A stretch of 17,683 bases of DNA. Source: Isotricha intestinalis (Eukaryota; Ciliophora; Litostomatea; Vestibuliferida; Isotrichidae). The stretch lies in assembly GCA_023807065.1 (NCBI GenBank), contig JAJJLU010004146.1:1-17683 (forward strand), read 5' to 3'. Each line of letters begins with the position of its first letter. The first letter of the stretch is position 1. The notes under the pieces were generated by a model. The model made no database searches. It was not told where the DNA came from and saw only the letters and a program-made list of their open reading frames with translations. The translations under genes and the position numbers were made by a program. Below, piece after piece: positions 1-10,195 of this stretch.

Positions 1-1
1 A

Positions 2-3000
2 AATAATAATAAATTATCAACTATTACTTTAAAAGGTTATAATAAATTAGAAATTTTAAATGCTTCAAATAATCATATTAGTCAAGTTAATTTATGTTTA
101 CCTGCTTTAAGAGAATTAAATTTAAGTAGAAATTATATTAAAAAAATCTTTGAATTACTTAATCTACCAAATTTAAGAAAATTATATTTAAGTCAAAATT
201 CCATAACTGATATATCATTTGATTCATTTAGAAGTGTAAAAAAAACATTATCATATATAGATTTAAGTGAAAATTTAATTGATTTTAATGAAGTTAAAGA
301 ATTTTTTTCTTTTTGTGAAAATTTTGGTCCTTATATGAAAGAATTAACAACTTTGAATTTAACAGGAAATCCATTTACAATAAAAAAAAAATATAAAGAT
401 ACATATCAATCATATATCGTATATACATTTCCCAAATTACAGATTTTAAATGGAAGAATGACATCAAATATAGTTAAAAAAAGTGTGGATAAAAACCCTA
501 ATTACTCTTCTCAATTAAAATCACTTAAAGAAAGAATGATGAATTTAGAAGTATCTGAAAACGTAATAATATATAATAATAATAATTTATCATATAAAAA
601 AAATGAACAAGTAACATTAAAAGAAATAAATGAAGAATTATTAAAAATAAATCAATTAGGAAGATTAAATGATAGATCTTTTGAAAAGTTATCAGATATG
701 ATTGAAATATATATTAATAATATGAATATTGCATCAGATAATAATGAAGATACTGAATTAGATGATTTTGAAATATTTTTAGATTATATTGAAAAAATAA
801 TAGATGGTGTTTCGGGTTATGAAAAAAGATTATATTCTGCAATTGGTAATTTTGCAACTATTAAATATGGTAAATTTGCTTCTAGAGCTTTAAGTTGTTT
901 AAAACAAAGAATTACTAATCAAAATGCTAATGATTTAATTGAGGTTATTACTAATATATCTATTTTTTTAAAACAAACTAATGAAGAAAATATTCCATGT
1001 TCTGTTATTGATTCTTTACAAGTTTTTATTGATGAACCTCAATTATTAAATTTAATGAAAATTATTTTGAGAAGAATAATGGATATTGGTTTAAAAATTG
1101 GGAATAATATTAATTATAGAGTTACTCCAGGAAGAAAAGGAGAAACTAATATTGATGTTATTTATTTAAATTTATTTAATTCTGTTATTGGTTTTGTTAC
1201 TAAATGTATTCAATTAGAAAGTAATTCTTTTTTAAATGATATTATTGAAAACGATGAATTTATTAATTTATGTAATAATAACGTTAAAGAAATATTAATT
1301 GAAAATGATGATGATATAGTAGAAAATGAAAATGAATTAAATATATTAACAAATTTATTAGAAATGATAAGAATAATCTGTCGTTTACAAGCTTTAATAA
1401 ATAAACAAATATTAAAAGAAAAATTATTACAACAAGATATTGAGAAGCAAAATAAAGAAAATGAAGAAAATGAAAAAAAAGAAGAAAATCAAGAAAATCA
1501 AGAAGCTTTACCTGAAAATTCAAATGCAATAAATAATAAAAATAAACTGAAATCTAAAAAACAAAAGAATATATATGAAAACTTTAATATTAATTTAAGC
1601 CAAGGAGGAACTCGTGATAGAATAGAACAAAAATTAAATATATTACTTCAATCAGTTTTTAAAAATTCTAATCAAAAAGAAAGTGAAGAAATGTCATTAA
1701 GAAAGAAAATATATAATAAAAAAATGGAATGTAAATCATTAATGCAATGTTATGGAGCATTATTAGGAATAGCACAAGATGTTGTTAAATTTTTAGATAA
1801 TAGTTCTCTTTTAATGAAAATAATAGATATATTAGGTCAAAATGAAATAATATGTCCAATAATATTTTCAGGAGCTTGTGATTGTACTTATTATACAATA
1901 GAAAATGAAAAAATAAATCAAGATCAAAGTAAATTTATGAAAATTTGTGGAAAATTATATGATTTTAGATATTTAATTCCATTATTATTTACAAACACTA
2001 AAGAATTTAATAAAATATGTACAATTGCAGATCAATATGGTGAAAGAACTTTAGAAAGAGGAAAACCAATTGATTTAAGATATATGGATTCTCCTATAAT
2101 AAATTCATTATATATTAGTTTAATTGATTTAATGTCATTTTTTGGTGAAAATTCATTGGAAAATTCTCCTTTTTGTCCTATAGGAAAAATATGTAGTGAC
2201 ATTGCAAGTGAAATGAATAAATTAAATAGAGATAATGGTTTAGCTAATGCTTTATTTTTACCTAATGAAGATGTTAAATTAAGTGTAGTTAAATGTTATT
2301 ATGGGGTTAAAGTTGAAGAATTAGAACCTGAAGAAATTGCTTCTATATATAGACAATTAGGTTATATTAGTACTATAGCTGGAAAATTTCAAGTTATTAT
2401 TGCTATTATTTTTCTTATTTTAAATAAATGGTTTTTGTATCATTTAGGAAAAAAAAATATTAAAAATATTGATACTTGTAAAGAAGCCATTTTTATGGGA
2501 ATTGATTTATTATCTAAAGTTGATTTCCAAAAAAATGCAATTGAGAAGGAAAATCATAATAAAATTTTAATGAGTGGAATATTAATTGTATTTTTAATTA
2601 ATGTTAGTAATTTTAAAGAAACTAAAAATTATTTTTCAGATCCTAAAAATGCTAATCAAATAATGAAATTATTAGTTTCTGAAGAAGAAAGTGTAAATTA
2701 TTATAAAATTGGAGTTCCATTAGAAATTGAAAAATGTCATTGTGGATGGGTGATAAATAATTTAATTCCAGGAATAAAATCAGGAAGTTTAAATCCATAT
2801 AATTATATTTCTTTAAGAATATTAATTCATTTAGGTGATATTTTAGAAAATAAAAAATATCCTTTTTATGAATTAAACTATAATAGAGATTGCTTAAATA
2901 TAATGGAAGATGTAAAAAAAATGATAATTGAAAGAGAATGTGAAAGAATAGATAATTTAAGTAAAAATTGGAGAAAAAGTAAAGAAGATAAAAAAAAGAG

Positions 3001-5167
3001 AGAAGCTAAATATTCAATTGAATTAACTTATGAAGAACAAAAAAATGAACAAAAAGCTTTTATTGAGAATTTTAGAGTTTTTTTAGGATTTATTTTAGGT
3101 CAATGTTCTAAAAATCAAATAGCAGATCAAAATAGAATAGAAAATTTATTTTGTAAAGATATAGATAATATTAATTATTCTCTTAATCATTCACCTTATT
3201 CAATTGGAAATGACGGTAAAAAAGGATCTTATGAAGAAAATAATGAAAATTCAGATAATGAAGATGAGGATAATGTTATAGAAAATAATGTTGATGTTTA
3301 TGAATTATTTAAAAGTTACTTAAGAGAAGAAGATTATAATTCAGGAAATAAAAATAATTTATCTAATTATAATTATATTCAAAATGATTTAATGAATTAT
3401 AGTGTTTATGACACTGATAATAAAATTATGGTTGTTAGAGATAAAAAAGAAGAAACACCAAATAATAGATATTTAAGAACTTTATTTGTTTCTGCTTTTT
3501 TTAGATGTATTTATGGAGTTTTAAAATATGGTTGTAATAAATCAATTAAACTTGAAATGATTAAAAGATTATATGAAGGAAATAATATTAAAATATTATG
3601 TCAATTAGCTGAAAGTACTAAATTTATTGATAAAAATATTGCCACTAAAATTTTAATAATAATGAGATATGTTTTAAGTCATACTAAAGACAATGATAAT
3701 GATGAAGGATTAAGAAAAAAAAATAAAATTAAAAAAAATAATGATATGAGTAAAAGAGAAGATGATAATATATATTTAAACATAATAGGTAAAATTTCAT
3801 ATATAATTAGAAAAGTAATTAAAATTCAGAAGAAAGAATTTAATATAGAAAATGATGATCATAAATTATTATTAAGTGAAATATGCAAATGTTCAAAAAT
3901 TATTATAACTGAATTACAATCATTAAATTTTATTTCTGAAAAAATAAAAGAAACAACAATAAAAACAATGATTAATTATGAAATAATTCAAGTGTTTATA
4001 GAAGCAATAAAAGAATATATGAATAAACCATTTCAAATAAAAGGTGAAAATGAAAAGGAAAATAAATCATCAAAATTATTAAATAAAATGATAGAAACAA
4101 TGGCTTTAATTTTAGGAGAATATATGAGTAGAGTTCATTCAAGAAAATATGATATTTTAGAAGCTTTTACTCTTGCATATACTTTTGAAAGATGTCATAT
4201 GAGAAAAACATTTATAAAAGAAATAATAGAAGTTTCAAAAATGTCAAATTTAAAAGTATGCTTAAATAGAAGTGAAAAAAATATTAAATTTTTCGCTCCT
4301 TGTTTAATTACTAATTGTAATGCAAAAAGTACAGAAACAAGATTATTATTTATTAACGATAAATCAATTGGATTTTTTGAAATAAGTAATTTTGATCAAA
4401 TTTTTAACATGGCAACATTTTCAAAAATAGAAAATAGTGAAATATTAATAGATAATATAATACAAGTATTACAATTTGATTATCAAAATAGAGTAATTAT
4501 TCAAACAAGAAATAATGATAATGAATATAGCTTTTTTTTCCATAAAATGAATGTAGGAAGAAATATGATAAAAACCTTAAGATCTTTAAATAAGAGAATA
4601 AAAATATATTATAATGTACCAATATTTACTCAAATGGATATTAAAAATTTACCTCCTTTAATAGAAGAAGAAAATAAACAAAATGAAACACCTTCAGAAG
4701 AAAAATTAATAGATTATCAATCTAAAAATATAATAATAAGTTGTGGTTATGAATATCAAGGATTTTGTTGTGATTTTTTCCCTAGTTTATTTAGTAAAAG
4801 TGAAGAATTACAAGATGCTAAAGTTATTGTTATTGGTAATGGACAATTGAAAATATTTTTGGAAAAATTTGATGTTTGGGAAAATGTAAATGCTAATTTA
4901 TTATTTGAACAATTAAATAGTAATAAAATTGATGGGAATAGAATGAGAAAAATTATGACTTTTGAAAATTATTTTGAAGAAATTGCTGATACTTGGAATA
5001 TAAGTGATTTTAGTGGAATTAAATTAGTTGATGCTGATTATGCTTATATATATGATAAAAATGGAAAACCTATTATTAATCTTAAAATTTATGATGATAT
5101 GAGTTATGTTAAATTGAGAGAAGGATTAAATATTCCTGAAATTTTTGATGATTTTGATAATGAATAA
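2..5167 (+). CDS. Large leucine-rich-repeat protein, 5' end outside window
   Basis: The frame is open from base 2, so the first internal ATG at 335 is not the true start; 111 further codons upstream are in frame and code for leucine-rich repeats. About four LRR units occupy nt 20-400, with repeats of the LxxLxLSxN type such as LRELNLSRN and LRKLYLSQN. A cap-like end follows, with NPF near 368 and FPKLQILNG near 430-456, as in ciliary and U2A'-type LRR proteins. The remaining roughly 1,550 residues are mostly helical and unrecognised, possibly armadillo/HEAT-like. They contain a charged Glu/Lys/Asn/Gln linker (about 1420-1515), a hydrophobic stretch (about 2385-2450) that may be a buried helix or membrane segment, and an acidic Asn/Glu/Asp linker (about 3220-3300). 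A beta-rich segment at about 4285-4630 could be PH-like. The gene ends in TAA. LRRs indicate protein binding; the partner is unknown. I do not recognise the full architecture. Confidence 0.93.
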   Translation, partial: NNNKLSTITLKGYNKLEILNASNNHISQVNLCLPALRELNLSRNYIKKIFELLNLPNLRKLYLSQNSITDISFDSFRSVKKTLSYIDLSENLIDFNEVKEFFSFCENFGPYMKELTTLNLTGNPFTIKKKYKDTYQSYIVYTFPKLQILNGRMTSNIVKKSVDKNPNYSSQLKSLKERMMNLEVSENVIIYNNNNLSYKKNEQVTLKEINEELLKINQLGRLNDRSFEKLSDMIEIYINNMNIASDNNEDTELDDFEIFLDYIEKIIDGVSGYEKRLYSAIGNFATIKYGKFASRALSCLKQRITNQNANDLIEVITNISIFLKQTNEENIPCSVIDSLQVFIDEPQLLNLMKIILRRIMDIGLKIGNNINYRVTPGRKGETNIDVIYLNLFNSVIGFVTKCIQLESNSFLNDIIENDEFINLCNNNVKEILIENDDDIVENENELNILTNLLEMIRIICRLQALINKQILKEKLLQQDIEKQNKENEENEKKEENQENQEALPENSNAINNKNKLKSKKQKNIYENFNINLSQGGTRDRIEQKLNILLQSVFKNSNQKESEEMSLRKKIYNKKMECKSLMQCYGALLGIAQDVVKFLDNSSLLMKIIDILGQNEIICPIIFSGACDCTYYTIENEKINQDQSKFMKICGKLYDFRYLIPLLFTNTKEFNKICTIADQYGERTLERGKPIDLRYMDSPIINSLYISLIDLMSFFGENSLENSPFCPIGKICSDIASEMNKLNRDNGLANALFLPNEDVKLSVVKCYYGVKVEELEPEEIASIYRQLGYISTIAGKFQVIIAIIFLILNKWFLYHLGKKNIKNIDTCKEAIFMGIDLLSKVDFQKNAIEKENHNKILMSGILIVFLINVSNFKETKNYFSDPKNANQIMKLLVSEEESVNYYKIGVPLEIEKCHCGWVINNLIPGIKSGSLNPYNYISLRILIHLGDILENKKYPFYELNYNRDCLNIMEDVKKMIIERECERIDNLSKNWRKSKEDKKKREAKYSIELTYEEQKNEQKAFIENFRVFLGFILGQCSKNQIADQNRIENLFCKDIDNINYSLNHSPYSIGNDGKKGSYEENNENSDNEDEDNVIENNVDVYELFKSYLREEDYNSGNKNNLSNYNYIQNDLMNYSVYDTDNKIMVVRDKKEETPNNRYLRTLFVSAFFRCIYGVLKYGCNKSIKLEMIKRLYEGNNIKILCQLAESTKFIDKNIATKILIIMRYVLSHTKDNDNDEGLRKKNKIKKNNDMSKREDDNIYLNIIGKISYIIRKVIKIQKKEFNIENDDHKLLLSEICKCSKIIITELQSLNFISEKIKETTIKTMINYEIIQVFIEAIKEYMNKPFQIKGENEKENKSSKLLNKMIETMALILGEYMSRVHSRKYDILEAFTLAYTFERCHMRKTFIKEIIEVSKMSNLKVCLNRSEKNIKFFAPCLITNCNAKSTETRLLFINDKSIGFFEISNFDQIFNMATFSKIENSEILIDNIIQVLQFDYQNRVIIQTRNNDNEYSFFFHKMNVGRNMIKTLRSLNKRIKIYYNVPIFTQMDIKNLPPLIEEENKQNETPSEEKLIDYQSKNIIISCGYEYQGFCCDFFPSLFSKSEELQDAKVIVIGNGQLKIFLEKFDVWENVNANLLFEQLNSNKIDGNRMRKIMTFENYFEEIADTWNISDFSGIKLVDADYAYIYDKNGKPIINLKIYDDMSYVKLREGLNIPEIFDDFDNE

Positions 5168-6173
5168 TTTAATATTTTTTTATTGAAATTTTTTTCATTT
5201 TTTTTTCAATTAGTTTATTTAAGTTTTTTTATTTATAATTTTTTTAAATAAATATGTTTTATCTTTTTAATGTATATTCTTTAATTATTATTTTATATAA
5301 TTAAAATGTTGAAGATAATGAAAATAAATCAAAGAGATGAAAGATTAAATTTTTAATTAATAAATGTAATCTTGAAAATAAAGAAAATAACCTTTAATCC
5401 AAATTTAAAAAAGAAAATTAAAACAAATAATAATTTTATAGGAAATAACTTAAATTAATAGATAAAAACAATAATTCAAATACATTAATTTTTAATATAA
5501 AAATAATTTATATTTTTTCAAGAAAATTATCTTTTCAAAATTAAATGAAATTTGTAAAAAAAATGGAAAGAAATATTTAAGTTTAAACCGAATAAATAAA
5601 AAAGTAAATTAATTCAAAAAATTAAATGATTTCATTACACTCAGAAATTTTTATAAGTAAATTGTTTAATTTAAATGAAGAAAACAATAAAAGAAAAAAA
5701 GTATATGAAAAAAATTAAAAATGGACTAATAATTAATATTAGAAAATCATTAAGTAAAAAAAATTGAATCATCATAGTTAGATAGGAATAAAAAATCAAT
5801 TATTCTGCTTTTTATAATATAATTATTTTTGATTAAAATAGATATAATAAATTGTTTCAAAGACTTTATTCATTTCTAATTTCAAATTATATTATGAAAA
5901 TAAAAAAATTTTTTTAATTTAAGACTTTCATGTGGTATTATAATTATTTATTCCTAATAAATTACAATATTTCTTTTAATATATAAAATGATTATTCCTT
6001 TATAAAAGAATTAAATAATAAATTATAATATAATTAGAATTTAACAACATTTTATCAACTATTTTAAAAAATATAAAATAATAAAAGTTATAAAATCTAT
6101 ATAAACAATTACAAATAAATAATAAAATGAACAAATTAAAAAAATAAAAACACATATTCATTTAAAAAAATAA
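5168..6173. other. Intergenic region, no gene seen
   Basis: About 1 kb of nearly pure A/T sequence lies between the LRR gene and the ORP gene. The first 80 bases are T-rich on the + strand and include AATAAA-like words, which fits a 3' untranslated region and polyadenylation zone. The rest is A-rich with only very short frames. It must contain the promoter of the ORP gene, but I recognise no specific element. No tRNA-like GC-rich cloverleaf is visible. Confidence 0.8.
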
Positions 6174-7493
6174 ATGTCAGATTCCCAAGAACAAAACAAC
6201 AATGAACCAGAAGATAAAAATCCAAACCAATCAACAGAAGAAGAAAACAAAGAAAAAGAAGAAAATACCTCAGAAGAAAATCCAAAAGATAACTTATTCC
6301 AAGATTTCAATGAAATAAAAGGAGAACTGGAGAATTTAATGGGAAATGTAATATCATTTTGTCCAATAGAAATAATAGACGCAAACAAGGAAAAATTAGA
6401 AATGAAACATAATGAAAAAGAAATGTATAACAACTTCTATAAAAAATATATTACAAATTTTCAAAAACCAAATGACTTAACTGATGAATATAGACCACCA
6501 TTTGCAAATAATTATTATGGAGGAGTAGATTTTCCTAATGCAGAAACTACTTCATTAATAAGAGGAATGGGATGGGATTTAATAAAGCAAATAGGAAGAA
6601 AAATATTAAATGGTGATTTTAACTTTACAACAGTTTCAATACCAATTAAAGTTATGGTACCTATAAGTATATTACAACATATTTGCAATGGTCACTTTAA
6701 TTATCCATTATATATGAATTTAGCTTATGAAAGTAATAATTCACTTGAACAAATGAAATATACTATTGTAGCTTGTATATCATCATGGTATAAAAGTAAT
6801 GTTTTTTTAAAGCCTTTAAATCCTATATTAGGAGAAACTTATGAAATGATTTGGGAAGATGGAAGTCATGAATATGTTGAACAAACTAGTCATCATCCTC
6901 CAAGAAGTCATTTTCTTATTATTGGTAATGAAAATAAATGGAGATATTATGGTTATTTTGATTACACTTCAAATGGTTGGTTTAATTCTTTTAAATTAAC
7001 TAATTCAGGATCTAGAATTGCTGAATTTAATAATACTAAATCTAAAATACATTTCGATTATCCAGTTGATAATTTTGGAAATACTTTTTGGGGAACAATG
7101 AGACAAGAAAGTCTTGGTAATGTCACTTTTAAAGATTTAACTCATGGTTATGAAGCTGTTATGAAATTTGGTATTGAAGGAAAATTAAGTGATTATTTTG
7201 AAGGGACTATTGAAAAAGATGGTGAAGTTTTAAGTAATGTTAAAGGAAGTTATTTAGAATATATTGAAATTGATGGAGAAAGATTTTGGGATATTAGAAG
7301 AAATATTAATATTCAATCTTATCCTATTAAAAATCAAATTAAAAGTAGTTCTATTTATAGACCTGATTCTCTTAAATTACTTGAAAAAGATATTGAAGGT
7401 GCTCAAGAAAAAAAAGATGAACAAGAAAATTTACAAAGACATGATAGGAAGTTAAGGAAGGAATGGGAAGAAAAGGAAAAAAATAATGAATGA
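6174..7493 (+). CDS. Oxysterol-binding protein-related (ORP/OSH) lipid-transfer protein
   Basis: This 439-residue protein is a short ORP, consisting essentially of the sterol/phosphoinositide-binding ORD domain, close in length to yeast Osh4/Kes1. The family signature EQTSHHPP is present at residues 236-243 (nt 6879-6902), preceded by KPLNPILGETYE at 213-224. In this family the two histidines bind the PI4P headgroup, and the protein exchanges sterol or another lipid for PI4P between membranes. The C-terminus (YRPDSLKLLEKD onward, then a charged helix) also matches the family ending. Residues 1-45 are a low-complexity acidic Glu/Asn tail; no PH domain, ankyrin repeat, FFAT motif or membrane segment is seen, so it is probably cytosolic and peripheral. 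An in-frame TAA directly before the ATG fixes the start. It ends in TGA, with an in-frame TAG five codons later. The lipid cargo cannot be read from sequence. Confidence 0.96.
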   Translation: MSDSQEQNNNEPEDKNPNQSTEEENKEKEENTSEENPKDNLFQDFNEIKGELENLMGNVISFCPIEIIDANKEKLEMKHNEKEMYNNFYKKYITNFQKPNDLTDEYRPPFANNYYGGVDFPNAETTSLIRGMGWDLIKQIGRKILNGDFNFTTVSIPIKVMVPISILQHICNGHFNYPLYMNLAYESNNSLEQMKYTIVACISSWYKSNVFLKPLNPILGETYEMIWEDGSHEYVEQTSHHPPRSHFLIIGNENKWRYYGYFDYTSNGWFNSFKLTNSGSRIAEFNNTKSKIHFDYPVDNFGNTFWGTMRQESLGNVTFKDLTHGYEAVMKFGIEGKLSDYFEGTIEKDGEVLSNVKGSYLEYIEIDGERFWDIRRNINIQSYPIKNQIKSSSIYRPDSLKLLEKDIEGAQEKKDEQENLQRHDRKLRKEWEEKEKNNE

Positions 7494-7667
7494 AAAAAGT
7501 TGGTTTGTTAGATTTTTATTTGGTTTTTTTGTTTTTTTAAAATTATTCGTATTTAAATATATAAAAATATATTTTTGTTTTTAATTCAAATTTTATTTTA
7601 AATTAATTCTTTTTTGATAAATTTTATTCAATTTTATTTTATTTTTTAGAAATTACTTACGGTTTTT

Positions 7668-9242
7668 ATGGAAAAAATTATCTATTTTTTAAAATTTCAA
7701 GATTTATTTGAATTTACTTTTCAATATTTTTTTAATAAAAAAAGAAAACAACATTCAATATTAACAATGATAATATCATTGATTATAAATTCTTTAACAA
7801 TAACAATATTTATAAATGAAATATCTATTTTGTTAAATCATAAATATCCAAATGTAAACTATGCTAAAATGAGACAAACATTTTCTCCTAATTTTACTCT
7901 CAACTCCGAAGATCTTTTATTTTCAATTGGAATGAGAGATAAATATTATAATTTTATCAACGATCCAACAATAGCAAAAATAAAAGGAATATATGAACAT
8001 ACAACAAGTATTAACAGAAAAATAATACAAAAGCAATATACATTATCTTTTATGAATTGTACAAATATTTATAATATATATGAAAAAAAAGAAATAAAAA
8101 GTTATTATGAATCAAATGCAATTCAAGAATTTTCTTGTTTTAATTACAGTGAACCTTTAATAATCGGTGGACAATATGGAACTTCATTTTACGGGAATTT
8201 AGCATTTTATATTATTAAATGTAAAAACGGAACAGAAGATGGAATAATATGTAAATCAGAAGAAGAAATAGAAAATTTAATTCAAGATGGTTGGTTAGAA
8301 ATTGCTTTTATTACATCTTATATTGATTATAAAAACTATTCTAATCCTGTTAAATACATTATTCATGGTCAATATTCAAAATTAGATGTTTCATTAAATA
8401 AAATTTCTTATCTTTATTTTTCTCAAATTCAAACTGTAACTGATAATGGATGGATTTTTCCTTCTAAATCTAATATTTTTTCCACTGAGTTTGATTACGG
8501 TGAACACGATATGAATAAAGGTAAAGATGATGGAATATTTATTACTGTATATGTTTGCCCTTCTCCTACTCTAGAAGTTTTTTTTAGAAAATATACTAAA
8601 ATTCAAGAAATTACTGCTTTAATAGGAGGATTATTTACTGCTTCTTATTTTTTTTTCTTTGTTATTATTAAATATTTTACAATTTATAAATATGATATTG
8701 TTTTTGGGAATTCTCTTTTCTTTTTTAATTTTGAAAAACCAGTTAAGGAAGGATATATTTTTTATAAAAGTAAAAAGCTAAGTTTGGATAATATTAATAT
8801 ATATAAAATTAAAGGAATTCAAGAAATTGACAGTTCTAATAATAATTTAAAAGTTTCTAATACTATTTCAAATTTCAGAATTAATTCACCATCTAAAATT
8901 AACATATCTAAAGATATTAAAAATATATACGAAATTAAATTGAATATAGTTAATACATTAAGATTAGGAATTGATAGAATTTTTAAAAAAGGAAAAATTT
9001 TGAAAAAACAATATCATTTAATTAAGCATTTAATAATAAATTATTCTGATATTATTAATATAGGAAAAAATATTATTGATTTTGAAACAATTAATTCTTT
9101 TTTATGTAAAATTTATCCGAAAGAAAATGTAATAAGAGAAAAATCAAAAAAAATAAAAAATTTAAATATTAAAGAATGCTTTAATGAGAAACAAATAATT
9201 TTCTCAAAATCTAAAAATAAATCCGCATTTAAGAATAATTAA
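7668..9242 (+). CDS. Two-pass membrane protein, ciliate-type family
   Basis: The product has 524 residues. A short basic N-terminus (KKKRKQ around residue 24-28) precedes membrane helix 1 at about 31-52. A non-cytosolic loop of about 260 residues follows, then helix 2 at about 314-340 containing ALIGGLF, and a Lys/Asn-rich, probably cytosolic tail of about 180 residues. The loop carries cysteines at 131, 157, 185, 195 and 297, likely forming disulfides, and N-glycosylation sequons near 75, 130, 159, 187 and 223. This layout, including the C-x9-C element before a 'KSEEEI' helix and the GG-containing second helix, resembles a large family annotated only as putative transmembrane proteins in ciliates; that resemblance is from memory. 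Function is unknown; surface, receptor or channel-accessory roles are only possibilities. An in-frame TAG at 7647 supports the start. It follows the ORP gene by 174 bases. Confidence 0.9.
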   Translation: MEKIIYFLKFQDLFEFTFQYFFNKKRKQHSILTMIISLIINSLTITIFINEISILLNHKYPNVNYAKMRQTFSPNFTLNSEDLLFSIGMRDKYYNFINDPTIAKIKGIYEHTTSINRKIIQKQYTLSFMNCTNIYNIYEKKEIKSYYESNAIQEFSCFNYSEPLIIGGQYGTSFYGNLAFYIIKCKNGTEDGIICKSEEEIENLIQDGWLEIAFITSYIDYKNYSNPVKYIIHGQYSKLDVSLNKISYLYFSQIQTVTDNGWIFPSKSNIFSTEFDYGEHDMNKGKDDGIFITVYVCPSPTLEVFFRKYTKIQEITALIGGLFTASYFFFFVIIKYFTIYKYDIVFGNSLFFFNFEKPVKEGYIFYKSKKLSLDNINIYKIKGIQEIDSSNNNLKVSNTISNFRINSPSKINISKDIKNIYEIKLNIVNTLRLGIDRIFKKGKILKKQYHLIKHLIINYSDIINIGKNIIDFETINSFLCKIYPKENVIREKSKKIKNLNIKECFNEKQIIFSKSKNKSAFKNN

Positions 9243-9675
9243 AATACATTTTCTTTTAAATTTATTCATTCATTTAATTATAAAAATTAAATATTTAATT
9301 ATTTTCAATATAAGCAACAACAGAGGTAAATAGTTTTTTTTTGACATAATATGATATTTAATGTAAATTTAAATATAAATTAAATATTTTTAAATTTATT
9401 GTGGAATTATTAAAATAAAGAATAATACTTTACATTATTTTTCATCTATTTGATTTATTTTTTTTCAATTATTGAATGAAATTCAAGAAATAAAAATTTT
9501 AAATATTTAAATCTTTCATATTATTCTCTATTCTTTATCATATATCTTATGATTTATTAATATAAGGAGTAATTGAAAAAAATTATTTAAATTTAAATTT
9601 TTGATGCTTTATATTAATTAATTTTTTGGTTTATTATTAGTGTATTTATTGAAATTTTGGAAAATGAATTTTATG

Positions 9676-9719
9676 GAATTTTTAAGGAATGTTTTTAAAA
9701 ATAAAATCCTTAGAATTTC
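9676..9719. repeat. Imperfect inverted repeat (possible hairpin)
   Basis: GAATTTTTAAGGA (9676-9688) can pair with TCCTTAGAATTTC (9707-9719) with 11 of 13 positions complementary and an 18-base loop. It includes four G/C pairs in otherwise almost pure A/T sequence. It sits between two convergent 3' ends, so a role in RNA 3' structure is possible, but chance is not excluded. Confidence 0.35.
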
Positions 9720-9761
9720 ACTTATATATTAAATTTAAAATTATGATTTTATCAAAAATTG

Positions 9762-9777
9762 AATGATTTAAATCATT
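9762..9777. repeat. Perfect 16-bp palindrome
   Basis: AATGATTTAAATCATT equals its own reverse complement over 16 bases, including one G/C pair per arm. It is in the convergent gap. Palindromes form easily in A/T-rich DNA, so this may be chance; a dimeric factor site is the alternative. Confidence 0.4.
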
Positions 9778-10195
9778 TACTTTTAAATTTTAAAATATGT
9801 AATATTAATTAAAGAAAAATGTAAATTATAGATTTTTTGAAATTTGAAAATGAAATTGTTAAAACTTTAAATCCAATAACAAATAAATAAAAGCTTTTAA
9901 GAAATAATATTGATTATCTATGCTCACATCTTTAAAATCCATTATTTTAAAATAAAGTATTAAAGATGTTTTATCTTTATAAAATACATAAACATAATAT
10001 AAAATTAAATTTAATTAATTAAACTACTTTTGAAAAATCAATTATATTCAATTTTTAATTTTGTTAAAAATAAATTTAAATCTAAAAATATACTTTCATT
10101 GATTTATTCTTATCTTTTAAAATGATTTTATTTTTAATTGATATTTATACATTAAAGTTCTAATAAAAAGTAATTTATAAATTTCAATTAAAGTA

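Larger units (their letters stand above)
9243..10195. other. Convergent intergenic region, no gene seen
   Basis: About 950 bases lie between the 3' ends of the two-pass membrane gene and the small secreted-protein gene. The sequence is A/T-dominated with no frame of useful length on either strand. It should contain both 3' untranslated regions. Two structures stand out weakly: an imperfect hairpin at 9676-9719 and a perfect 16-base palindrome at 9762-9777. No RNA gene is recognised. Confidence 0.75.

Noticed and set aside
1284..1529. 81-codon frame on the - strand
   Set aside because: It is antisense to the Glu/Lys/Asn-rich linker of the LRR gene; its Leu/Phe/His content is the mirror of that low-complexity sequence.
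6158..6433. 91-codon frame on the - strand
   Set aside because: It is antisense to the acidic N-terminus of the ORP gene; Ser/Phe-rich composition is a shadow of GAA/AAA/TCA codons.
7264..7455. 63-codon frame on the + strand
   Set aside because: It is an out-of-frame reading inside the conserved ORP C-terminus.
7491..7511. UGA as a sense codon (altered genetic code)
   Set aside because: UGA does not occur inside any of the long frames; in the ORP gene it sits at the family's natural end and is backed by UAG five codons later.
7641..7652. TTTTTTAG before the two-pass gene resembling a 3' splice site
   Set aside because: No donor or upstream coding exon is visible, the TAG is in frame and stops upstream extension, and the ATG 20 bases later gives a full membrane protein.
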